From CAIPAT01 sp041665605 (GTDB taxonomy: Bacteria > Verrucomicrobiota > Lentisphaeria > Victivallales > Victivallaceae), in assembly GCA_041665605.1 (NCBI GenBank), contig JBAYIO010000014.1, positions 7,037 to 71,036 on the forward strand: a DNA stretch of 64,000 nucleotides, written 5' to 3'. Shown here in pieces: positions 35,920 through 43,154 of the stretch. The translations under genes were made by a program, and so were the position numbers. Below the pieces are notes generated by a model. That model made no database searches. It had not been told where the DNA came from and was given only the letters and a program-made list of their open reading frames with translations. The stretch's first letter is position 1. The number at the start of each line of letters is the position of its first letter.

Positions 35920-37104
35920 ATGACGAAGATATCATACAGCTATGATAATTATAATACGCCGGGCGCATCCGGCGGCGGCAGAAAGTCGAAAAATGGCGGG
36001 GTGAAAGCTGCCGTTACGATCTGTTTGCTGATCGGACTGATCGTCGGCGCGTTTTATGCCTACCAGGCTTTTAAAAGCAGGCGCGCCGCGCAAACGCAGA
36101 ATAAGCCGGCTCCGGTATATCTGGAAAAACCGGCTCCGATCGCCAAGCCGGTTCCTGTCGCGCCGGTGAAAGCTCCGGCAAGGGTTAAACCGGTTCCGCC
36201 GGCTGCCGCCGTCGAACCCGTCTCTGAGATTAAACCGGTATCCGCGCCCGCTCCGCTTGTCGCCGCCGAAGAAAAAACCGTCGTCAAGTCTGATGTCAGG
36301 ATTGTTGCGCCGGTTGCTATTAAGCCGGCTGTTCCGGTAAATCTGCCGCCGCTGGATGAAAACGCGGTTACGGAAATCTGTGTCAAAGCGGAAGCCGCGA
36401 TGAAAGCAGGGGAGCCGGTCAAGGCCAGGCAACTGGCGGAGTCCGCGCTGGATATGAAAAATTTGCCGGAAAGCAATCCGCTCTGGCTGCGCGCCGCGGA
36501 AGTACTCAGTTCCGCCAACACCAAACTGCTGCTGACAGATATTCCGTTTCCCGGGAAGAAGATCAACTATGTCTGCAAAAGCACGGATTATCTGCAGAAT
36601 ATCGCTTCGGCGCACAACACTTCGATCGACCTCATTCAGATCAGCAACCATATGAAAAGCGCTGACAGCAGCATCTGGGAAGGCCGCGTGTTCAGAATCT
36701 ATAAAGGCGACTGGCGCGTCCGGATTTCCAAGAAAACACTGATGCTATATTTATATGACGGAGATAAGCTGTTTAAAATCTATCATGTCGGGATTGGCCG
36801 TGAAAACCGCACTCCTGAAGGGGTGTTTGTTGTAAAATCAAAGGTAAAGGAGCCGACATGGTATGCTCCCAGCGGCAAGGTAGTTCCATACAGCGGGGCG
36901 CAGAATGTCATCGGCTCCCGCTGGCTCAGTCTGGCGCCGGAGGGCGGCACGGACAAAGGGTTGCTGGGGTATGGCATTCACGGAACGGCCGATCCGGACA
37001 GTATCGGCAAGACCGTCAGCAACGGATGTGTCCGGATGAGAAATGCTGAAGTCGAGGAGTTATTCATGATAATTCCGCGGCTGACGCCGGTGACGATCGA
37101 GTAA
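35920..37104 (+). CDS. L,D-transpeptidase (YkuD) with LysM domain
   Basis: A 394-residue cell-wall enzyme. One membrane helix (VTICLLIGLIVGAFYAYQAF) is followed by a Pro/Val/Ala/Lys-rich linker spanning the periplasm, a helical segment, a LysM-like module (YVCKSTDYLQNIASAHNTS...GRVFRIY), and the YkuD domain. The catalytic signature HGTADPDSIGKTVSNGCVRM contains the His and the Ser-x-Gly-Cys-x-Arg set. It would make 3-3 peptidoglycan cross-links or attach proteins to the wall. ATG 35920 has a G-rich site (AGGGGG) just upstream; ATG 35896 with AAAGGG is an alternative. It is 61 nt ahead of accA on the same strand. Confidence 0.92.
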   Translation: MTKISYSYDNYNTPGASGGGRKSKNGGVKAAVTICLLIGLIVGAFYAYQAFKSRRAAQTQNKPAPVYLEKPAPIAKPVPVAPVKAPARVKPVPPAAAVEPVSEIKPVSAPAPLVAAEEKTVVKSDVRIVAPVAIKPAVPVNLPPLDENAVTEICVKAEAAMKAGEPVKARQLAESALDMKNLPESNPLWLRAAEVLSSANTKLLLTDIPFPGKKINYVCKSTDYLQNIASAHNTSIDLIQISNHMKSADSSIWEGRVFRIYKGDWRVRISKKTLMLYLYDGDKLFKIYHVGIGRENRTPEGVFVVKSKVKEPTWYAPSGKVVPYSGAQNVIGSRWLSLAPEGGTDKGLLGYGIHGTADPDSIGKTVSNGCVRMRNAEVEELFMIIPRLTPVTIE

Positions 37105-37165
37105 AGAATCAATAAAATCAAATATAATGACAGCATTAAATCTAAACAGGGGGAAGTAAAACATT

Positions 37166-38134
37166 ATGGCGGAAATCAGTCTGGAATTTGAAAAGCCCAT
37201 TATTGAACTGGAAAAGAAGCTGAAGGAATGGATTGAATTAAGCAAGACAAACAAAATAGAATTAGGTGACGAAGTGAGCGCATTAAAGAAAAAATTAGCG
37301 GACACCATGAAGAACGTCTATGATTCAATGACCCCCTGGCAGCGTGTCCAGCTTGCCAGGCATCCGGAAAGACCCTACACACTTGATTATATCAGTTGCA
37401 TTTTTACCGATTTCATGGAATTTCACGGCGACCGCCGGATGCGCGATGATGCCGCAATCGTCGGCGGATTTGCCAAATTCGACGGGAAGCCGGTAATGTT
37501 AATCGGCACCCAGAAAGGGCGCAATACTAAAGAGAATGTTTTCCGCAATTTCGGCTGGCCGCATCCGGAAGGCTACAGAAAGGCTTTGCGCCTGATGCAG
37601 CTTGCCGACCTGGCAAAAGCTCCGATTATAACTTTTATTGATACTCCCGGAGCATTCCCCGGAATAGCCTCGGAAGAACGCCATATCGGGGAAGCCATCG
37701 CCGTTAACATGCGCGAAATGTTCGGGCTGAAGGTTCCGGTTATTTCAGTTATCATCGGCGAGGGCGGCAGCGGCGGCGCAATCGGCATCGGCGTCGGTAA
37801 CCGCATCCTGATCCTGGAAAACTCCTATTATTCTGTAATTACGCCGGAAGGCTGCGCGGCTATTCTGTGGAATGACCGTTCTTATGCGGAAAAAGCGGCT
37901 GAAGCGCTTAACCTGACAGCCAACGACCTCAAGCGCCTGAATGTCGCCGATGAAATTGTTTCCGAGCCGCTTGGCGGCGCTCATAAAGACCCGGTCAAGG
38001 CGGCGGATCTGCTCAAAGCCTCGCTCAAAAAACACCTGAATGAACTCAGGAAAATGACTCCGGAAGAACTCATGGAAAACCGCTATAAGAAGTTCCGCGC
38101 CATTTCCGTATTTACAGAAGGGGAAAAGGCGTGA
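37166..38134 (+). CDS. accA: AccA, acetyl-CoA carboxylase carboxyltransferase alpha subunit
   Basis: The 322-residue alpha subunit transfers CO2 from carboxybiotin to acetyl-CoA in the first step of fatty-acid synthesis. Typical blocks are PWQRVQLARHPERPYTLDY, FMEFHGDRRMRDDAAIVGG, RNFGWPHPEGYRKALRLMQL, TFIDTPGAFPGIASEERHIG and VIIGEGGSGGAIGIGVGNR. Length and order match the family. The start has GGGGGAAG upstream. Its stop overlaps the following GNAT gene (GTGA). accD, accB and accC are not in the window. Confidence 0.98.
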   Translation: MAEISLEFEKPIIELEKKLKEWIELSKTNKIELGDEVSALKKKLADTMKNVYDSMTPWQRVQLARHPERPYTLDYISCIFTDFMEFHGDRRMRDDAAIVGGFAKFDGKPVMLIGTQKGRNTKENVFRNFGWPHPEGYRKALRLMQLADLAKAPIITFIDTPGAFPGIASEERHIGEAIAVNMREMFGLKVPVISVIIGEGGSGGAIGIGVGNRILILENSYYSVITPEGCAAILWNDRSYAEKAAEALNLTANDLKRLNVADEIVSEPLGGAHKDPVKAADLLKASLKKHLNELRKMTPEELMENRYKKFRAISVFTEGEKA

Positions 38135-38607
38135 CCTCGAAAAAGCCGATAGTCCGTCTGGCGGAAGATAAGGATGTTGAGCAGATTCAGCAGTTGCTGG
38201 ATATGTACGCCCGCGACCAGATCATTCTGGCCAGGACGCGGGAGGACATTCTGGAGAACCTCAACCGTTTTATTGTCGCGGATGCCGACGGCGAAATCAA
38301 GGGCTGTGTCGCTATCCGCGATTTCGGCAATGATCTGCTTGAAGTCCGCTCTCTGGCGGTTCAGCCGGATTGTTTCGGCCGGGGTATCGGACGTGCTCTG
38401 ATTGAGGAGTTGATCCGGATACTTGAAGCCGAAAGACATTCCTTCCGGCTTTTCGCGCTGACTTACAAAACCGACTTCTTTGTCAAGCTCGGATTTCAGC
38501 GGGTCAGCATGGACATGTTCCCCGAAAAGATCTGGAGCGACTGCGTCAAGTGTCCCAAGAAAGAGCACTGCGACGAAGAAGCCGTTCTGCTTGACCGCAA
38601 GCAATAG
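38131..38607 (+). CDS. GNAT N-acetyltransferase (ArgA-like)
   Basis: A 158-residue single-domain acetyltransferase. The acetyl-CoA loop is VRSLAVQPDCFGRGIGRALI (pattern Q/R-x-x-G-x-G/A). The C-terminal stretch FPEKIWSDCVKCPKKEHCDE resembles short N-acetylglutamate-synthase-like GNATs, which carry this Cys-containing ending. Role in arginine synthesis is possible but not shown, as no arg gene is nearby. It starts at GTG, overlapping accA by four bases, after a purine-rich ribosome site. Confidence 0.85.
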   Translation: MTSKKPIVRLAEDKDVEQIQQLLDMYARDQIILARTREDILENLNRFIVADADGEIKGCVAIRDFGNDLLEVRSLAVQPDCFGRGIGRALIEELIRILEAERHSFRLFALTYKTDFFVKLGFQRVSMDMFPEKIWSDCVKCPKKEHCDEEAVLLDRKQ

Positions 38608-38651
38608 CGCACCGCCGCTAAATTACATCCTCTGAAGGCCCGGGAGTCGTT

Positions 38652-39590
38652 ATGTCCTTCGAAGAGCGAAACATTTCCGCAGTGGTTGAAGGCGATGCCG
38701 ACGGCCGCCGCCTGGATCTATGGCTTACCGCCAGATTCACCTATCGTTCCCGGAATCAGTGGCAGACGATAATCCGCGAGGGGAAAATCCTGGTCAACGG
38801 CGCTTCCGTCCGCAGTTCGCGCGTACTCCATACCGGTGACGTCGTCGCCTTTATCCCGGACATTGAAGAACCTGACGTGGTCATGGATTATTCGATAATT
38901 TATGAGGATGAATACTTGTTTGTCGTGAACAAAGGCGGACATCTGCCCTGCCATCCCGCCGGGCCGTTCTACCGCAACACGCTCTGGTATGATATGTCGC
39001 AGAAATACGGCAGGGTGTTTATCGTCAACCGCCTGGACCGCGAAACTTCCGGCCTGATGCTGGCGGCCAGAGACAGCGTTACAGCTTCAAATCTCTCCGC
39101 GATGCTGATGGACGACCGGTTGAAAAAGAAGTATTACGCGCTGGTTTTCGGTAACTTCACCCGGCGGATTGAAGCCGGCGGCCGGCTGGTCAAAGATACT
39201 GCCAGCCGGGTCATGAAAAAGCGGAAATTTGTCATGGAGTCCGATTTCAAGGGCGATCCGGCAGCGGCGGAGACCGCGTTTACGCTCCTTGAACCGGCAG
39301 CATTTGACGGGCGGTACTCGACAGTGCGCGCGATTCCGGAAACCGGACGGCTGCATCAGATCCGCGCCACGCTGTGTTCGCTCGGGTTTCCGCTGCTGGG
39401 CGACAAACTCTACGGGCCGGACGATAACCTTTATCTGAAGCTTGCCGGTGACCTCATCACCCCGGAAGAGTGGAACACTCTGGTGTTGACGCGCCAGGCG
39501 CTTCATGCATATTATCTGAGTTTCCCGCATCCCCGTTCCGGTGAAAACATGGAATTTGAGGCAGCCATTCCCGACGATATGAAAGTGTGA
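38652..39590 (+). CDS. RluA-family pseudouridine synthase
   Basis: A 312-residue RNA-modifying enzyme. An N-terminal S4-like segment (GRRLDLWLTARFTYRSRNQW then IREGKILVNG) is followed by the catalytic domain with FIVNRLDRETSGLMLAARD, whose Asp in RLDRETSG is the invariant catalytic residue, and later ETGRLHQIRATLCSLGFPLL then GDKLYG. Which uridines it modifies (23S rRNA sites or tRNA) cannot be read from sequence. It ends seven nt from convergent ruvA, with no obvious terminator in the gap. Confidence 0.95.
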   Translation: MSFEERNISAVVEGDADGRRLDLWLTARFTYRSRNQWQTIIREGKILVNGASVRSSRVLHTGDVVAFIPDIEEPDVVMDYSIIYEDEYLFVVNKGGHLPCHPAGPFYRNTLWYDMSQKYGRVFIVNRLDRETSGLMLAARDSVTASNLSAMLMDDRLKKKYYALVFGNFTRRIEAGGRLVKDTASRVMKKRKFVMESDFKGDPAAAETAFTLLEPAAFDGRYSTVRAIPETGRLHQIRATLCSLGFPLLGDKLYGPDDNLYLKLAGDLITPEEWNTLVLTRQALHAYYLSFPHPRSGENMEFEAAIPDDMKV

Positions 39591-39597
39591 TCTGCCG

Positions 39598-40209
39598 TCA
39601 ACTGTTAAGCGCCTGCAGGGCTTTGCGGATAAGGTTCTCGCTGGAACACTCTTTTTCCGGTATTTCCTCGACGATTTTTTGCAGTACCTTGCGGATTTTT
39701 TCCGACTTGAAGCCGAGCTGTTCCAGCGCCAGCAATGCATCTTCCGCCGCCGCCGCCACGGTATCCGGGACGGTCCTGCCGGTGGAGACGCTTAATGCCG
39801 GGGCCAGCTTGCCTATTTTGTCACGCAGTTCGACCAGCAGGCGTTCGGCGGTTTTGGGGCCGATGCCGCTGATGCGTTTGATTACGTTTAAATCGCGGTT
39901 GACCACGGCGGAGCAGAACGACGACACCGGCAGGCTGCTGAGAATGCTCAGCGCCAGCTTCGGGCCGACGCCGGTAGCGCCGAGCAGTATCTCGAAAAGC
40001 TGTTTTTCCTCGGGAGTGGAGAAGCCGTACAGACTGATGGCATCCTCGCGCACCTGGGTGTTGATCAGCAGAATGACTTCCGAATTCGCCTTCGGCAGCC
40101 GGTCGTAAGTGCTCATGGGAATAGACACCAGATACCCTACGCCGTGAACATCCATCACCACCTGGGTCAGATTGATCTCCTGCAGTATGCCTTTAAGCCT
40201 GGCAATCAT
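39598..40209 (-). CDS. ruvA: RuvA, Holliday junction branch-migration subunit
   Basis: A 203-residue protein that binds Holliday junctions and recruits RuvB. Domain I opens with MIARLKGILQEINLTQVVMD and VHGVGYLVSIP. Two helix-hairpin-helix motifs follow, LLGATGVGPKLALSILS and IKRISGIGPKTAERLLVELRDK. A C-terminal UBA-like domain (EDALLALEQLGFKSEKIRKV) contacts RuvB. AAAGGAG lies seven nt before the ATG. It is the last gene of ymdB-nadC-ruvA; ruvB and ruvC are absent here. Confidence 0.97.
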   Translation of the reverse strand: MIARLKGILQEINLTQVVMDVHGVGYLVSIPMSTYDRLPKANSEVILLINTQVREDAISLYGFSTPEEKQLFEILLGATGVGPKLALSILSSLPVSSFCSAVVNRDLNVIKRISGIGPKTAERLLVELRDKIGKLAPALSVSTGRTVPDTVAAAAEDALLALEQLGFKSEKIRKVLQKIVEEIPEKECSSENLIRKALQALNS

Positions 40210-40236
40210 AATGTCTCCTTTGCTCCGTTTATAGTA

Positions 40237-41109
40237 TTACTTCAGCGTTATTTCCATTGAGATGTCGGCGGCTTTGACCGAGTGGGTCAGCGCGCCGGCC
40301 GAGACGAAATCAACCCCGATTCTGCCGATGCCCGGAATGCGCTGGAGCGTGATTCCGCCGCTGGCTTCGAGTCTGGCGCGTCCGGCATTGATTTTCACGG
40401 CCTCGGCCATCTGCGCGTCAGTCATGTTGTCCAGCAGGATATATTCCGCGCCGGACTCGGCGGCTTCGCGCACTTCGTCCAGATTATCGGCTTCGACTTC
40501 GATTTCCAGTTCCGGATATTTCTCCCTGGCCCGCAGGACGGAACGGGTAATGCCCTTTTCGCCTTCCAGTCCGGCCAGTTCGCGGTGGTTGTCCTTGATC
40601 ATGATCCGGTCATAAAGCCCGATGCGGTGGTTGGATGCGCCGCCGGCGGCGACGGCGTATTTTTCCAGATTGCGCCAGCCGGGCGTGGTCTTCCTGGTGT
40701 CCAGCACCACGGTGCTGGTGTCTTTCAGCAGCTCCGCATAACGGCGGGACGTGGTGGCAATCCCGCACAGCCGCTGCAGAAAATTGAGGGCGGTGCGCTC
40801 TGCGGTCAACAGCGCCCGCGCCCGTCCGGAAATCTTTGCCAGCGGGGTGCCGGACTGGCAGAAATCACCATCCCTGGCCAGCGGCTCCCAGACCAGCGAC
40901 CGGTCGACCGCCTTGAACACCCGTTCAGCCACCGCCAATCCGGCGCAAACGCAGTCTTCCTTGCAGTTCAGCAGCGCGGCGGCCATGGTATTTTCCGGAA
41001 TCACGGCGCTGCTGGTCGTGTCGCCGCGGCCGTTAAGGTCTTCCTCCAGCGCCAGCTTGATCAGAATATCGACTCGGTTGAAATCGATCTGCGGCAATAT
41101 TTTATTCAT
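40237..41109 (-). CDS. nadC: NadC, nicotinate-nucleotide pyrophosphorylase
   Basis: A 290-residue quinolinate phosphoribosyltransferase of NAD synthesis. Key segments are EEDLNGRGDTTSSAVIPENT, TAERTALNFLQRLCGIAT, VLDTRKTTPGWRNLEKYAV, GGASNHRIGLYDRIMIKDNH, IEVEVEADN-like ELEIEVEADNLDEVREA, and EASGGITLQRIPGIGRIGVD. All substrate-binding Arg, Lys and His positions that I can recognise are kept. ATG 41109 has GAAGGA seven nt upstream. It follows the ymdB-like gene by 11 nt. Confidence 0.97.
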   Translation of the reverse strand: MNKILPQIDFNRVDILIKLALEEDLNGRGDTTSSAVIPENTMAAALLNCKEDCVCAGLAVAERVFKAVDRSLVWEPLARDGDFCQSGTPLAKISGRARALLTAERTALNFLQRLCGIATTSRRYAELLKDTSTVVLDTRKTTPGWRNLEKYAVAAGGASNHRIGLYDRIMIKDNHRELAGLEGEKGITRSVLRAREKYPELEIEVEADNLDEVREAAESGAEYILLDNMTDAQMAEAVKINAGRARLEASGGITLQRIPGIGRIGVDFVSAGALTHSVKAADISMEITLK

Positions 41110-41120
41110 AAGCAATCCTT

Positions 41121-41906
41121 CTAAATACTGGACATCCTGGAAATGTTCTTAATTGAGGTCGCCCGTCCGGTCATGTGATCGTACGTCACGACCGCCGCAT
41201 CCAGCCGGATACCGGTTTCCACCACCGGCAGCGCTTTCGGCATGCCGGAACGGAACTTGTCAACCACCGCCTGAACATCCCTGCCCAGAATGGAGCATTC
41301 CGCCCCGGTCATTCCGACATCGGAGATGAATGCCGTGCCGCCTGGAAGCACTTTGGCGTCGGCGGTCTGCACATGGGTATGGGTTCCGAGCACCGCCGTG
41401 ACCTTGCCGTTGAGAAAATACGCCATCGCGGCTTTCTCGCTGGTGGCTTCGGCGTGAAAATCAACGATGATGCACTTGACTGACGGCGGTATTTCCTTCA
41501 GCACTTTTTCCGCTGTCTCAAACGGGCAGTAAGCGCTTTCGCGCACAAAAATTTTGCCCAGCAGATTGATGACCGCGATCTCGCCGCCGCCGGGATTGCG
41601 GTAAACCCGCCAGCCACGGCCGGGTTGCAGACTGCTGAAGTTCGCCGGGCGGAGCACATTGTCCAACTGGACGATCTCCTGTTCGAAAGGCTTCTGGTCC
41701 CAGACATGGTCGCCGGTAGTGAAGACGTCAACGACGTCGGCTATCTCTTTAAGGCATTTTGCCGCCAGCCCGGCGCCGGCGGCGATATTCTCCGCATTCG
41801 CGATGCAGAAACTGCAATTGAACTCGCGCCGCAGTTCCGGAGCCAGTTCCAATACGGCTTTACGCCCGCCCTTGCCGACAATGTCGCCGATAAAAAGTAA
41901 ATTCAT
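41121..41906 (-). CDS. YmdB-family metallophosphoesterase (TIGR00282)
   Basis: A 261-residue dinuclear-metal phosphodiesterase. Metal-binding motifs are LLFIGDIVGKGGRKAV, IANAENIAAGAG, TTGDHVWDQKPF, IIVDFHAEATSEK and VLGTHTHVQTADAKVLPGGT. In Bacillus the YmdB protein hydrolyses cyclic mononucleotides and affects biofilm decisions. It leads the ymdB-nadC-ruvA operon. An 8-bp inverted repeat (GATAAAAT at 41939-41946, ATTTTATC at 41960-41967) lies upstream in the likely promoter. Confidence 0.93.
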   Translation of the reverse strand: MNLLFIGDIVGKGGRKAVLELAPELRREFNCSFCIANAENIAAGAGLAAKCLKEIADVVDVFTTGDHVWDQKPFEQEIVQLDNVLRPANFSSLQPGRGWRVYRNPGGGEIAVINLLGKIFVRESAYCPFETAEKVLKEIPPSVKCIIVDFHAEATSEKAAMAYFLNGKVTAVLGTHTHVQTADAKVLPGGTAFISDVGMTGAECSILGRDVQAVVDKFRSGMPKALPVVETGIRLDAAVVTYDHMTGRATSIKNISRMSSI

Positions 41907-41938
41907 GTAACCCTCGGTAAAGATCGTTTGTTCAAAAT

Positions 41939-41967
41939 GATAAAATAATATCCTTTCGGATTTTATC
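41939..41967. repeat. 8-bp inverted repeat upstream of the ymdB-like gene
   Basis: GATAAAAT and ATTTTATC are exact inverse copies with 13 nt between them, about 33 nt upstream of the gene start. The position fits an operator or promoter element; no regulator is identified. Confidence 0.4.
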
Positions 41968-42281
41968 CAATCTCAAATCGTTTTTTAATGCCAGGAAATC
42001 AGTCATTCCGGACATTTTGGACACATGTTCCGCACAACGCGTTTTTCCGCAACGGGTACTATGGGCCATTCTGGACAACCACATGCACATTTTGGACAGC
42101 CTTCTCCCATAAGACCCATAGGCCCCATTGTTTCTCCCTGCGCCAGCACCCCACTCCGACACTTTGGAGTGTCGTTGAGCACAACGGTTTTCAGTTTTAC
42201 AAACATTCCGGACACCCATCCTGCCCATTTTGGACAGCCCCCACTCCGACACTTTGGAGTGTCGTTGAGCACAATGCTTTC

Positions 42282-42345
42282 GGTGTAGCGCTCTCGCTCT
42301 GCGAGAGGAATTCCGATCCCCGTCCGGGACGGACGGCACTACACC
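42282..42345. mobile_element. REPIN-like element: two inverted GTAG REP hairpins
   Basis: The element is bounded by GGTGTAG (42282-42288) and CTACACC (42339-42345). Left half: GTAG, CG, stem CTCTCGC, loop TCT, stem GCGAGAG (42285-42307). Right half, read on the minus strand: GTAG, TG, stem CCGTCCG, loop TCC, stem CGGACGG (42342 down to 42320). The two halves have the same layout (GTAG, 2 nt, 7-bp perfect stem, 3-nt loop) in opposite orientation with 12 nt between. This is the plan of REPINs mobilised by RAYT transposases. It sits just after truncated module A copy 2. No RAYT gene is in the window. Confidence 0.75.
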
Positions 42346-42458
42346 AAATCCATCTTGGACAGCCCCCACTCCGACACTTTGGAGTGTCGTTGAGCACAAC
42401 GGTTTTCAGTTTTACAAACATTCTGGACACCCATCCTGCACATTTTGGACAGCCTTCT

Positions 42459-42562
42459 CCCATAAGACCCATAGGCCCCATAGGCCCCATAAGACCCATA
42501 GGCCCCATAAGACCCATAGGCCCCATAAGACCCATAGGCCCCATAAGACCCATAGGCCCCAT
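42459..42562. repeat. 9-bp tandem array CCCATAAGA/CCCATAGGC (11 units)
   Basis: Eleven complete 9-mers, alternating CCCATAAGA and CCCATAGGC except for one doubled CCCATAGGC, plus a final CCCAT. The corresponding place in the other B module (42106-42128) has only two units, so the array has expanded. Because the unit is a multiple of three, all three minus-strand frames stay open and read as (MGL/MGP), (AYG/SYG) or (LWV/LWG) repeats. Confidence 0.95.
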
Positions 42563-42685
42563 TGTTTCTCCCTGCGCCAGCCCCCACTCCGACACTTTGG
42601 AGTGTCGTTGAGCACAACGGTTTTCATTTTATCAACCATTTTGGATACCGCCCCGCATATTCTGGACACCCACCGTGTATGCCGT

Positions 42686-42766
42686 TTTTCTCACTTTTCT
42701 CGCTTTTCTCGCTTTTCCCACTTTTCTCGCTTTTCCCACTTTTCTCGCTTTTCTTGCTTTTCTCGC
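42686..42766. repeat. 9-bp tandem array TTTTCTCGC-type (9 units)
   Basis: Nine 9-mers of TTTTCTCGC with variants TTTTCTCAC, TTTTCCCAC and TTTTCTTGC. A shorter, decayed piece recurs near 42857-42890. On the minus strand they read as Lys/Glu/Ser-rich repeats. No start signal or family match supports a gene. Confidence 0.93.
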
Positions 42767-42958
42767 TTTCCACTTCTCCCGCTTTCCGGCTGCTCCGACA
42801 ACATTTTGGACATCGCCACCGCACATTCTGCACACCCCCTGTGTATGCCGTCTTCAACACTTTTCCCGCTTTTCTCGCTTTCCACTTTTTATATTTTGCC
42901 AGTGCATCAAGTATCTACATATAGTAAATTTGTCAACAAAAACTGTGCACTAGATATG

Positions 42959-42983
42959 TAAGACATTTGTATACAGTGTCTTA
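42959..42983. promoter_or_regulatory. 7-bp inverted repeat TAAGACA/TGTCTTA
   Basis: A perfect inverted repeat with an 11-nt centre in the A+T-rich flank between the repeat island and the gene at 43155. It is operator-like in size and spacing. A TTGACA-like box on the minus strand (42931-42936) lies close by, but its -10 partner is poor. Confidence 0.4.
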
Positions 42984-43154
42984 TCGCTTGAAAAATGATA
43001 AATTTTACCGGTAAAAATATACGAGTCCGCACCGTAAAACGGCAGTTTCCCGCACCGTTGTTGATTCCTTGCCTTTATGAAGTAAATTAGGCATCATTCA
43101 CAGTTATCTAATGAGTCTGGATTTTTGGATAGAAGCGCAAAAAGGAGTGTTTTC

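Larger units (their letters stand above)
42001..42890. repeat. Mosaic repeat island (modules A, B, C and a dispersed decamer)
   Basis: The 1248-nt gap between ymdB (41906) and the next gene (43155) holds no convincing gene. From 42001 to 42890 it is built from recurring words. Module A, up to 90 nt with the hairpin CGACACTTTGGAGTGTCG, starts at 42151, 42241, 42366 and 42584. Module B, starting TTCTCCCATAAG and ending CTGCGCCAGC, occurs near 42102 and 42455. Two 9-bp tandem arrays lie at 42459-42562 and 42686-42766. A decamer-like word CATTYYGGACA recurs about a dozen times. Short frames on both strands span the repeats without start sites or conserved order, so I do not call coding genes. The minus frames repeatedly read CPKC or CPEC. 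Confidence 0.85.

Noticed and set aside
42459..42766. Tandem arrays considered as a CRISPR
   Set aside because: Units are 9 bp, directly joined, with no spacers and no cas genes.
41932..42961. Several 60-200 codon frames on both strands of the repeat island
   Set aside because: They switch frames across the modules, lack ribosome sites, and their sequence is explained by the repeats. The CPKC words come from the dispersed decamer.
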